Source of the DNA: Hofstenia miamia
Lineage: Eukaryota; Xenacoelomorpha; Acoela
DNA: 64,000 nucleotides
Direction of reading: 5' to 3'
Assembly (NCBI GenBank): GCA_004352715.1
Contig: SCFE01000009.1
Span: 446,525 to 510,524 of the forward strand
Part shown: positions 12,061 through 25,686 of the stretch, one piece after another
How the letters are laid out: the number at the start of each line of letters is the position of its first letter
Numbering within the stretch: position 1 is the stretch's first letter
The notes under the pieces: model-generated
Told to the model about the DNA's origin: nothing
The model's database searches: none
What the model saw: only the letters and a program-made list of their open reading frames with translations
Made by a program: the position numbers and the translations under genes

Positions 12061-12657
12061 AAGTGAAGCTAACTGAATCACCGAACACCATTCTTCGGGA
12101 TCTTCAGAAGCTTTATGTGTCAGATTTTGTGTCCTGAGTGTCACCTCTAGAAAAACGACCTTGTCTGGTGCGAGATACTACAATGTCCAATAAAACGTTT
12201 TTATCTATCATTTTTATGGCTAACAAGAAATTTCACGTCCAAGCAACAACAAAAAAGGAAAAACTATTTCATCGAGTTCTTGAAGACTTGTGGAAACAGA
12301 TGGTGCATACTGAGGTCTGATCCAACTAATCTGCAGGATCTACTGGTTCCATTTGATAATGCGAGGCCACATGTTTCAGCCGATATAAGGGAGCTTTTAT
12401 CAAAGAGGAACGTTTAAAAGATGTAGTAGGCTCCATACTCAATGATATAAATCAGTGTGATAGATGGTTGTTTTTGCAAGAGCTACGAAAAAAGGAATTT
12501 ACAGATGCAAAGGAAGTACAAGCCACCGCCTTGCAGCTGTTTAAAGCCATTGCGGAAACCCGCTTTCTACAAGAGAATGAGGAGCTTCTCCGACACGGCC
12601 AAAACGTCGTTGACAGCAGTGGTGATTATATTACAGGATGAAGGTTTAAATTGAGAA
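12061..12657 (+). pseudogene. mariner-like transposase relic (C-terminal half)
   Basis: Fragments in different plus-strand frames follow mariner order: TFLSIIFMANKKFHVQATTK, then the second catalytic aspartate block FDNARPHVSADIREL, then QCDRWLFLQELRKKEF and a C-terminal helix ending DSSGDYITG before a stop. Several frameshifts and a stop separate them and the N-terminal helix-turn-helix domain is absent, so it is a decayed copy. The DRW-F-P signature is shared with the mariner at 46.1 kb, which suggests the same subfamily. It ends about 140 bases before the VPS39 start. Confidence 0.8.
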
Positions 12658-12784
12658 TTTTCATTATAATCAATACAATGAAGACTTGTCTCATTCTTTT
12701 TCAGACACCCCAAGTATATTAAGCAGTCTTTTGAATATATGTATAAAACTTCCTCGCATAACTTACACTATAGCTTTCAAATTG

Positions 12785-12797
12785 TTACCATTTTAGA
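12785..12797 (+). promoter_or_regulatory. 3' splice site directly upstream of the VPS39 start codon
   Basis: The bases ACCATTTTAG followed by A precede the ATG at 12798. This resembles the TTTTAG acceptors of the gene's other introns. It may be the acceptor of a 5'UTR intron or of a spliced leader; no donor exon was identified upstream. Confidence 0.4.
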
Positions 12798-15700
12798 ATG
12801 TTATTAGAGGCGTTTGAGCTTGAACCCATATTAGAGAAGTTACCAAGGGAAATTTCTTCTTTGGCTTGTTATGGTTTGTTTTTTGTATTAATTTCCATTA
12901 TTTTATTTTTAGGTCAAATTCTGTATATTGGTACAAAGCAAGGTCATTTGCTTGTCTATAAAATTCAACCAATTCAAACTCTACGTGCGTAGTTATAACT
13001 TATAAATGTAGTGTATCCATATTTTTTATAGCGGAAGGTGGCTCGCGTAAGTTTGAAGTTATCCTTGAACGTCCTTGTCGCCAATTTGCAAAAAGAACTG
13101 TGCAGCAGTTAAGTGCAATTGGCGAGCTTAATCTACTCATCAGTTTGTCCGACGGTTGTATCAATGTCCATGATGCCAGAGAATCAAGTAGCCTTCAGCA
13201 TATTTCGACAGTTCATAATACACAAAATGCTAATCTATTTGCTTGCGATCTTCAAGTAAGTTTAAGACTAATGTTCCAATAGTTTTTGTATTTTTTACTG
13301 CTTGCGCCGAAAATATTCGGTTTATTTAATCAGTAAACAACAAATTGACTTTGTTCATTTCTAATGTAAGCAAAATATATTGTGTATTTTGCAGTTTGTA
13401 AAACAATGAATAACTTATCTCAGGTACCAATACGCAAAATTTCTGTTGGGACAGTTATACGGTGTCCTATAAATTCATTATTTTTACTATTCAATTAATA
13501 CAGGTTTTTTCAAATCATTCATTAAATGTGCATTTTATGTGCTTGAACTTTATTAGCAATGCGCTAACAGCAAATCTTGCGTATTAAGTCATGATCCGAA
13601 TGTTGTGAAAAAATTGGTATGTTTTATAAATTGATGTGCCACTGCGATTTATTATGATTGTACTTTTTGCTTCCAGTAATATAGCTTCGTTCGATATGCC
13701 ATATATACTAGTGCAGTTGTTGGTCTTAACTAAATTCGCCATGCCAAACTAGCATATTCGATATAGAACATAAGTTGTTGACTTTGACAATGTAAGATTT
13801 CTTCCTTAGTAAGAATATTTTAGCCAAAGGGCTCTGGTTATCAACTTCAACTTTGTGTTTCAGTTCGAAGAAGACTACAGGTTAGTATAGTCATTTTCTA
13901 GTGTTAGTATGTTATAATTTAACCACTCCTTAGAAGAACTGTATATGAAGCTTAAGGATTAAACATGTTTCTAATTATCTAGAAGCTAAGAGCTTAATTA
14001 TACAAGGAGTAAGCCTCCGTGGTTAAGTGATTGACATTGCCTGATTTCTACTTGTGCACTATTCCATTTACTGTTAAAATGAAAGCCTTAGTTTATATAT
14101 TTGAATCATGAAAAGTTAACCTATTTAAAAGTTGTAAACAAAGATTATATATTGTGCTTGTTTTTCTATTAAATAGGATAGTACGCAAACATTACGATTC
14201 AATTCGCTTGATTACTAGTGTTTCCTTATCCTTATATAATCTTTCAAATTTATTTTAATACAAACTTACCATTTAAAAAATTCATTCTAAACAAATTATT
14301 GGTTTCATTTTGTTCTTTCGATGTATATTTTGTATATAGCGATTTCCAGTAATGATCAAACAAGTGTGATTTCCATCTGGTAACTATTTCATCAGTCTTT
14401 AGATCTATGATTGGCGTGGGAAGGAGTTTGTCCTGATTGATGAATTAGCAGTTCCAGATGTCTGTCTTGCAATATCTTGGTCTAAAAAATTATTATTTGT
14501 CGGATTCCGAAGAGATTATTTTATTATACCAGTAAGTAAAAAATTTCGATTTATAGTTGTTGACTTCATTTATAATTAGTGGCAACCAAAAACTTTTCAA
14601 TCAGAATCCAAAACCTAATGACACTTAAATATACCAAAATGGAACCATAAAATATCCTAAAATTTTCAAATTCGTTAAAATCAGTTAGCTTTTCTGTAGA
14701 ATTGGGAGTATAGCTAACATCTTCTTTAGTTTGAAAAACATGAAGCCCGACCATTATGCAGAAGACTATTATATTGGAGTGGTTACTTATAAATTTTTTT
14801 CTTCACAAAATATTGTTTATTTTTATATAATATTAAATGATTTGAATTTTTAAATTAATATTACAAAATAGTTATGTTTATATAGTTTTAGTATTTCCCC
14901 TGTCAAATGTTAACTGATATATATTTCCATCCACACACAAATTCCATGCTGTTTGAATTAGTAAGTTTCTCACAGCAACATCAATTTTCAACAAACGCTT
15001 TTCCGCTATCACCGGATATGCACAAACCATTAATATCTTTTAATAAACATTGTAAGGAAACTGCTCCACAAATTTAGCAAGTCGTTTTGCATGATAAACA
15101 TCACCTCAGTTTATATGCATAACTCGTTTCATGACATCAATTGAATTAGTAAATTATTAGTTTTCATTAATGCTTCGTAATTCTTTAGGTTTAAAAATTT
15201 TATGTAACTTTTCACAAATATTTTAATCATCACAAGGTAATTGTTTTTGGGCTTGAGCAAATAATCAGATTCCATGTCTGATTTTGCCCCTAATATATCA
15301 AAATTTAGATTACTACTGATATTTTGCTGTCCAAATGGATGGTATTTTATAGTATTATCAAAAGGTATTGGTAGAAAAATTCAATGTTATTTCTTAATAG
15401 CTGTTTTTCCTTGAATTAACTAAATTTAACAGGAAATGTTGCAATTTGAGTCTTTAGTGACTGCTAGTTATGATTAAAATGATTGCCTCTCTTCAATTGT
15501 ACAATGTTGAATTTTGTTTGCAATACTTCAGTCATTTAATGATTCATTTAACATGATGTGACATGCGTTTTATTAATGATAAAATTAACTAGTTTTCTAA
15601 AGCTTTGTAAACTGTTTGAAGTCTCTTGAAATGTCATTGAAATCTGAATGCGTATCTTAAGTAATAATTCTAAAAGAGAGCAATTCTGATACAAATAGTG

Positions 15701-17888
15701 CATTGTTTTTGCTTCATATACTGGGAAGCAATACTATCAGTATTTGTCAAGTATTTGCTATATTGTTTAGCGCTTTCAAAATATGCTTTCGTTATATTAA
15801 ATATGTCCATTTTTTCTCTACCATCAGATTTAGGAGTTGGTTTTTTATGTTATTGGTAGTAATTTTTCAATCACAAACCAAATCGTGCATTGGTTTCAAA
15901 TGTCATTGATTACATGTTACCAATGACATAGTTTCATCGTGACTCTAGACAATTTTCTATGATTTCAAAACCATAAGAAGTTTATAGCAGCATTACATGG
16001 CAGTGTTAAATCGTTTTTTTACATTTATATAATAATTTTAGAATTAATAGTGCCATCAACCTGACAAACTATCTGGTTAACCGATTGATATATCCACATA
16101 ATAAATAATTTTCAAAAGACTTTATAGTTTATAAAGATATGTAAAATCTGATGTGAATTTTAAAAAATCTTAACGACATATACAATGTATTCAAGTGTAT
16201 CAAGAGAGTAATCAGGGCTAATTTTGCGGTCAATTGCATGCATTTTTCCGTACTTATGTTTCTCAAAGAGTCGATGTGGTCTGTGTTTGTATTTTTGAGA
16301 AAACTTCTTGTTTTGGATAATGAACAGATTTTCTACACCACCATTGGAGAGTCTCTGAATTCGTGTAATAGGCTTCATTTTTACATAGTTCGAAATGTCA
16401 TCAGAGGCAGTTTTGGGAATCTTGATCGTAGGTAATACTGGATCTTCTCCCGGTAATTCGAAAAGCTTAGAATCAACAACAATTATTCTTGTTTTGTCTT
16501 GATCAACTTTTCGGACTTCAAAATATCAGACACTGAAATCGTGTCAAATCTGAAACTGCTTTGTGAGTGAAGTGCTCACAGGGTAGAACAAATGCAAATA
16601 AAGTAAATTGCTCTGCCCTAAATATAGTACTACCTTTAGTAATAGTGTTTACAATATGAGCTATACGTAATCTGTCAACCGCCTAATGATTATTAATCGG
16701 GTAAAACGAAATAACCGTTGACCGTTCTACTTTGAAGATTTGTTTTTCTACAGTTGCCTTTTCTGGTTGTTATTCCTTTACCAATTTAATCAGGAAGAAT
16801 TTGGTTAAATTATACGTTTTTTAGGAAAAGTTTTCTACAATAAAAAACTACAAATGATTCAATTAATTTTTATTGTATTAGTTTAAATTTTGTTTCACAA
16901 ACAACAATTTGATAAATGTTTTTGTCCCTTCCGCCCTGTCCTTAATAAACGAGTGCAAAATTGAGAAGTCGCATTAACAATTTGGATTGCAATAATAATT
17001 GCACATTCTCATTCTATCAATCACTTAGTTCCTAAGATTTATCCTATATTCTCAATTTTAACATAAATAGTTTATTTTTAAATATAAATTATATACAGTG
17101 GTGGCCAAATATCTGTTGTATTCTAAATTTAACATCTATGAATATTTTGGCACTTAAATACACTGCCTAATATAAGGAATTTTAAGCTTAGTTTATATTA
17201 AATTTAATGGTGCTTTTCGCATTAATTTTATTTCTGAAATCACTATTTCAGAAAAAATCCAACGGGCTTTTGTCCACAACTGTATATAATTCCAGTAAAA
17301 CAGAAAGGCTACCTTTACCTTTTGTAAGCGATTATTAATTTCTTCAAGGGTAAATCTTTTTATTATGAATTTACTTTAGACTTCTCGTACTGGTAAACAG
17401 CGGGAAATATTTAATTCAGGGAATTCAACCGTGCCTACTATTACAAAACTAAGCGATGAAAAGTTTGCCCTTGGTCATGAGGACGGCACAATCTTTACCA
17501 ATTCTGAGGGGAGGACTACAATGAAAGCGCCACTCAAATGGAATGATAATCCATTTGTGCTCGGTAGGTCGAATACTCTATGATTACTAAGCTGTTTATG
17601 TATACTATTATTTTTTATCTGCATTTTATATATCACATAGTTAATTGCAATCTCCTGTTATTCTTTGTTGAGAATACTTAATGTGTAATTAATGAAAATG
17701 TCTCTTTAAGACATTGAATGCCACAGTCAAATCCTTGATTAGCGCCACAAGTTACAATTGGGCACATTTGGGATTTGTGGATTTGTTGCAATGAGATTTT
17801 CTTTTTCATTACAATGAAATATTTACTGCCATGAGCTTACGGCTCGTAGCATTATTTAATTCTAATACATTTAGAAAAATAACAAAAA

Positions 17889-17925
<37 letters not shown>

Positions 17926-20900
17926 NNNNNNNNNNNNNNNNNNNNNNNNNNNNNNNNNNNNNNNNNNNNNNNNNNNNNNNNNNNNNNNNNNNNNNNNNNN
18001 NNNNNNNNATATATATATATGTATATACACTACAATCATTAATATGCATGCAGATATGCAGCAAAGAACTGCAAAATATGCGCTCAACAGCAAAAAAATA
18101 AAAAGTTATAAGAATAATATAATATAAAAATGTTTTGTATTCTGGTTAGATGTCAGATGCCTTATCTGCGTAAATGTGCACAACTAATGACTGCCACCTC
18201 AACCAGTCGATATATTATTTTTAGTAATTACTACAAACACACAGCGAGCTGTGCGTATGTTTTTTTAAATTTTTTGTCAAGATATGCATTGATATGCAGG
18301 TATTTTGGAAATACGCATTTATTATTTAAATCACGAAAAATATGTATTTACATAGTAAAATTAGCAAATATTTTACTATCCTTGCTTGATCATTAATATA
18401 TTCCGTAGATCAAATTACATTTCAGAGGATTCCACTAAAAACGATTCGGCTGTAATTAGAGTCCCATTCCATTCCTATTATATTTTTGGACCCTATTAGA
18501 GTTGGTTTCTTATGATGAGAATAAATCATTTTTAGTTCAAGTTTTATTTTAGAATACGAGAGACCTTATATAATTGGAGTAACGAAACGTCATGTTGAAA
18601 TTCGCACATATGAGCCTTCTTTAGACATTCAAGCCATTGATTTACATAAACCTCAATTTATTACAAAAAGCGGGTGAGTTTGTAAATTTTAGTAATCCTT
18701 ATTGTATTAAAATAATTTGTATTATATTCTTTATAAATACTTATACAATATTATGCTCGCACGAATATTCAACCATAAACTAAGAGCAATAATTCTATAG
18801 AAAACCTTCGTTTGTTTGATTAGTTTAAGATTATTTTGAATTTACAACAAGTACTAAGTGATCTAGAGACTTCAGTCTGAAAAATTATTATATATATATA
18901 CAAGATCATCAGTCATAAACTTCTGAAACAGAGTTGTTTCAGTCACAAGTCGACAAGGTTTGCTTGAGTAAACTCCATTTCACCTCACGTTTTTACTTCA
19001 AATCTCCTTCATGCCACTCAAAGACAGGTTTGTCTGCCTTTTTCTTCGAAAGTTTGATTCTTTTACTACTTGTAGGATTCTCATTTTCATCTTCTCTGGT
19101 ATCGCGTTGTCAATTTCAGTAATATCTTCGTTATCCTCCTCTGTATTTACCTCGTTACTTTTCGTCTTCGATTTTACCTGCAAATAAACTAAATTTTGGA
19201 AATCTCTATGAAATCATAATATTCATACTGATGCTAATAATTTTACAAATTTCATTTCACTAAGAATACTAAATATGTTGTATAGTTTCCTACTGAACTA
19301 CATGTATTTACGCAAACTTAAGTAACTCTACTTACTTTTATGGAAGCCGCAGCCAATAACTGGAGTCTGGACAGTTTGTTTGGGTCTTCTAAAGCATAAT
19401 TTTCGTCTTCGGAGTCGTCATCGCTATGAGCGTCATTTGCGTTTGTTGGGGGTCCATATAGACTTGTGCAGATGTAATATCGTCGTCATAAGACAATGTT
19501 TCAAGATACATATGTGCTTGATCAACGGTCATTCGCTGCTAGCGTCAGTTTAAACTTACTGTACTAAATAAGCTCTAAATTAGATTAACTTTTAAGAAAT
19601 ACTCACAAACTACTTTAAGAAACTTAGAAATACCAAAAACTAGTTGAATAACATCAGAAAAATATAAATAGAAAAATATTACTTACTTGCGAGGTCTTCG
19701 CGCCGCCGTCTTCGATTTTTTGAATTGTTGAAATAGTGTTGACGTATAAAATATGAGTTTAAACAAAATTCTTGATTTGTTTAAATTATATTACCTAAAG
19801 ACACTATTGACCTGGCATGTGTCATATAACACTTAATTAGCCAGATAAATTATATTTATCGACTTTTATATAGGTGTTAGTATAAACTGAGGCCAACAGA
19901 ATATGGGTTAAACATTATTTGGAAACTCCAAGACAGTCACTAACCAAAGGAGCTGCATGTTTAGGCATATCTGTTTCTTCTGTTCGATCTTCTTTAAAAA
20001 GTGCTGGGATTAAATGTTTCCATCCTAAAATTGTTCAGCAGTTGAAACCAACAAACATCGCCAATAGACGTGAATTTGCTCGAACAATTTTTTATAAATT
20101 TTAATTATTTCATTGCTTTTAGTATATTGATAATGGACAATTGCGTGAAATTTTTCAACAAAATAGGAGTATTTTTAGAAACAACGGTTTTTTGTGTAAC
20201 ATTTTTCACGAAAATATGCACAATCGAATACATAATGTATTTCAAGTTATTGGATTTCATTGTGCGCTACAAATATGAAATTTTAGTGAATTTTTAATGA
20301 TATAGATTAACTAAAGTACAAATGTTAACATAAAATTTTTAATGTGTGCCTACTCGTTAAATTATATACATTTTGTTGCATATTTTGATAAAATCCAAGA
20401 AAATCAACCATCCTAAAATGCAAAAATCAACGCTAAAGTCAATGAAATTGTAAAATTACGAAAAATTGTGAAGAAGTGTTTCTTATAATTTTGTAGAAGG
20501 TGCATGTTGGTGACGTCCGCCCATATTATTGAATTTGATGCACCCTATTGGTACAAAAGAATTGGGTTTGTAATTTTTTGCACCACTTTAACGAGATTTT
20601 CGTATTTTAAAAGGGGCCCGGACAGTGTTGACCAGTTAAATTAATTTAACTATTTTTCACCAGTTAAACTATTTTCATTTAATTTAACTGAATAGTTTAA
20701 CTATTTACAAATTGAGACTGAAAAAATAGGTAAGAGATTGTCTGCATAAAAAATGCTTAGCCCGTTGGCGATAAGAGTTTGTTGAAAACTTATCTTCGCG
20801 GGAGAGACATAAATGGTGCAATAAAAACAGAATTTCTTCAATGCTTCAGAATTATTTAACTATTCAGAATTGAAGTAAAATATAACAAACGATAATCGGT

Positions 20901-21629
20901 GAAATTCTAAAATCACATCAAACAATTTCGAATGCAATTTTATCATCGTATCCAACCATTATCAAATGAGTTTTCAAGTTTTCAATTTTCAGTCGATTTT
21001 TACGATTTTTAGTCAAATATGATGCTTTTAAAAAACTTCGTTTTCATTTTAACTAAATAGTTAATAGTTAAACTATTGAAATGAATTAATTTAACTTTAA
21101 TTGGTCATCACTGGGCCCGGGCCTCCTCGGCACCTCTGTGTTCGCCCCTTCAAAAATTATTGTATGCTAGCTGTTAACAAGATGAAAGACATTTATTGCA
21201 TTTATTATTATGTGAACCATTTTCAAATTTTGGAACTTTTCAACTCTTGAGACTTAAAGAAGATTTTAATAAATTGATTCGGTTTAGTATATGGAACGTT
21301 AAAAATAATGATATAGAAGAGGTAGAACTAATCCAATGGACATTTTTCATTGTAGAAGATAATTCGAAGTATTTTGTATATATATACTCTCTACTTGCGC
21401 TTTGTACATTTTAAGAACCCGCTAGCTTACGCTTTGTACAATTCCCACGCGCATTTGCACTTTGTACACCTCATTAACTTTCCAATAAAATTTCTCAAAA
21501 ACTATGCACTTTTGTATATTTTAAATTATGGCAATGTAATCATAATTAGTATTTTGATATACAATGATTTTTTGTACAAGAGGCAACCAATTTGAAAAAA
21601 AAGTTTGTGTGCATCTATCTATCTATATA

Positions 21630-21663
<34 letters not shown>

Positions 21664-22589
21664 TTAATTTTACGAATTTTTTTCATGTATTTCAAAAAAT
21701 TGGTATTTTGCTGTTTTTCATTTATACGTGCGCATTGCAAACATTTTAAATATCTCTGCGAATATTGATCGTATCGTCTTCACACCTTATAAGTGCGCTT
21801 TGTAAATTCATTCCATTTACACTTGCAGTTTGTAAGTCAAAAAAATATATTTTTTGAAATTTGAATTTTTTTTCAATTGAAAGTTAAAAAATATTAACTT
21901 CTTTGAAGTATTTGTCGATTTTAGGCACGAGTTACTATATTTTGAAGTATGAAAATGTCATCATAATTACTATTTTGTGTTCGAAATGTCATGACTAAAA
22001 ATTCATAAACGGAAATATAGTAGGCCATGTCTGAGACTACTTTAAAGAACTTATCTAGATGTAATTTTTAATTTGCAATCGAATGCACTAGGTGCGAAGT
22101 TATACGATCAATATTCGCTGACATTTTACCGATTATTCCCTAATTTATATATATATATATATATATATTTATTTATTCATTAGGGGTATTCCAAAATTTA
22201 TTGTTTTGAACATTAGTGTGGGATGGTAGACAAATGGTACAAAAATGATTTTAATAATAAAATTTTTCACTATCTTTTCAATTACGTCATGCCCTTTCTT
22301 CATTAAACCTTTACATAAGCAGTATAAAATGCGTCTGTTATTGTTACGGAAAATATAGAATACTGAGTTTGTTTATTATACTTATTTGTTAGCTAAACAT
22401 AAACCCCCCCTATTATATCCCCATTTTCAAAAACTGTGTAATCTTTATATAAATATTGCAATAGAAATAAATTTTTCGTGGTTTTCATAAGATGAAAACC
22501 CTTATTTTCAAAATTTTCTGCTACTCATGAGTGAAAAGTGCTTTTAGAAGACTAACACGAGTTGTCATGTGCATCTATCTATCTATATA

Positions 22590-22623
<34 letters not shown>

Positions 22624-23102
22624 TTAATTTTACGAATTTTTTTCATGTATTTCAAAAAATTGGTATTTTGCTGTTTTTCATTTATACGTGCGCATTGCAA
22701 ACATTTTAAATATCTCTGCGAATATTGATCGTATCGTCTTCACACCTTATAAGTGCGCTTTGTAAATTCATTCCATTTACACTTGCAGTTTGTAAGTCAA
22801 AAAAATATATTTTTTGAAATTTGAATTTTTTTTCAATTGAAAGTTAAAAAATATTAACTTCTTTGAAGTATTTGTCGATTTTAGGCACGAGTTACTATAT
22901 TTTGAAGTATGAAAATGTCATCATAATTACTATTTTGTGTTCGAAATGTCATGACTAAAAATTCATAAACGGAAATATAGTAGGCCATGTCTGAGACTAC
23001 TTTAAAGAACTTATCTAGATGTAATTTTTAATTTGCAATCGAATGCACTAGGTGCGAAGTTATACGATCAATATTCGCTGACATTTTACCGATTATTCCC
23101 TA

Positions 23103-23133
<31 letters not shown>

Positions 23134-25654
23134 GATATATATATAGTAAGTTGCTAAAGAAAAATTCAAAATAAAAACATATTAGGCCATGTCTCAGACT
23201 ACTTTAAAAAAGTTATCTAGATGTAATTTTTAATTTGCAATCGATATATATATATATATATGATTTGTTTTTTAATTGATAAATTTTTCATTAAAGCATT
23301 AAGTCCCAATATTAAGTAATGTTTAAATTTGATTTTTTACTCGTGAAATTTACATTTTAGTTATAAAGTACAATACGTAGTAGTGCCCCTTAACAAAAAT
23401 GCTGAAACCTTTGGCTGACATAGGTGCTAAGTTGCGTTTTTATAAATTATTTTCTTACGATATCTTTCTAATATCATTAATTATTACGGTAATTAGTTTT
23501 TATTGTTATATTATTTCATAATTTTATTATGTTATACATTGAAAATGCAAGAATTTCAATTATTTATATAATGACGTTAATTAACGATGTTTAACAAAAC
23601 ATTATTTAAACTTAACTTTGAAACTCTGAACGCTTTGTGTATATATTCATTGAATACTTATTGAGGTTGCTTTTCTGTATATATGGCCAATATCTCAAGC
23701 TGTTTGGATGTAACTATATAGAATTATATATAATTATATTTTCAAGCAATAATTATATTATTTATATAAATTTGTTTTACAAGCTATGTAATTCTTGAAA
23801 TATTGATGTATGTTAGAGCCAGGGATCGTTAGATTTTAATCGCGATTAATCGTATGAAAAAAAAATTTGGCGATAGATTAATCGTAATCGCTGCTGCCAG
23901 GAGATTAATAATCGCGATTAATCGTGGATTAATCTACTTCTGATTAAAAATCTTCAAAATACAGTATATCAATTGAAAGATATTTAAATTAGAAAATATC
24001 AACTATTATTGTTACTTGAGATTATTTCCTGAAGTAATTTTACTCCGCATGTGCTTGTTAGGGTAAAGAAATATTTGGATCTCCAAGTTGAGGGTAATCA
24101 GATAGAGCATAACCAGCTCTGCTGAACAGTCTCTCAACCTGATTAGAAGTTGGCGTGATAAAATCGAGGATCCTTATATATAGAATTAGGCGACATTCGA
24201 CGCTTCCTAGGTATGTTAGATGCCTAAGGCCACGGTTAGACTAGTGATTGTTTTAAAAGTGATCTCTCACATTTGAAAGAATTGCATGTCTAAACACCCG
24301 AGATAATTAGCGACGTGACGATCACAAGGAAATCGAACGAGCACGATTTCTTCGTGATCGTCACATCGCGAATTATCTCGGGTGGTTAGACGTGCGATTC
24401 AATCAAAATGTGATAGATCACTTTTGAACCAATCACTAGTCTAACCGTGGCCTAATCATCACGCTCCTCTTCTATGTCCGGTGTTAAGGTTTTCTTTTGG
24501 TAAACATGACACAAGAATAGTGGCCATAGATAAGATCAAACCGAAAATGACAACTGAATGCATAAGCATCAACTTAATTAGAATAATCTAGATTAATCGA
24601 GCACGCTGTTTACGATTAATCTAATCTACTTGACCAGCACGATAGATTAATCGCGTTGACGATTAATCATGTTGGATCCCTGGTTAGAGCTACCCGTGTT
24701 TACCGCGAGTATAATTGTTGCGGGTACGGGTAGAGAAAAACTGAATCCTGTTCAAGAGTAAAACGTCGCATCCCTCTCATGTATGCTTATACAGATTCTC
24801 AAGTGCTGTACATAGGCAATCAACACTGAATTAAACAATATATATATTATAATGCTGATTAAATTTAGCGTACATATTCGCCTCTGTTGAATTGTTTCAG
24901 CAGCCCGCTCTGCTAATTAATTAATATAGTTACTGCTTCAATATCACCTTTTAGCGGTAGTAAATTTTTGCTACTAGCACGCCCTTCTTATTATGATTTA
25001 AAATTAAACGTTATTATTTTAGAGACGCTATTTATATTGCATCCACAACAAACGTATGGCGTCTTGTGCAGGTACCACGTATTACCCAAATTAGGCAATT
25101 ATTGGAGAAAAAGCAATTCGATCTCGCATTAGTTCTTGCTGTAAGTTAACGTTTGCAAAACTTCTACTGAGTTTCACACGTTGTTTCACTCTTTAATTTA
25201 GGAAATGCTGGATGAATCGGATGACGAGAAAGTTCAGTTACGTATCCAGTGGATCAAAAACCTCCACGCCTTCTATCTGTTCACAGCTTTTGATTTTAAG
25301 ACCTCACTTGAGAAGTTTTATCGACTAGAAACTGGTATCTGCTTAGCTTTCCCAATTCTAAAAAGTGTCAAATTTAAAATTTATTCCTTTTAAATAAAGC
25401 TGATTAGATCGTTTAGGACAAAAAACTGGTATTCATTAAGACATCTAAGCTACAAGTTTTTACATCATGTCTTTGTCGGAAATTTCAGTTATTCCACTGT
25501 GCAGCATATTCGTATAAGCTCTATTCGGTCAAACACTTGACACCCACAGTTTGTTAATTAAATAAAAAGCATAAAAACAATGTCTAACGTATCATAGTTA
25601 CAGATCATATAGAATGTATGCGCCTCTAGATTTCTAGATCTATGCAAAATTCAT

Positions 25655-25686
<32 letters not shown>

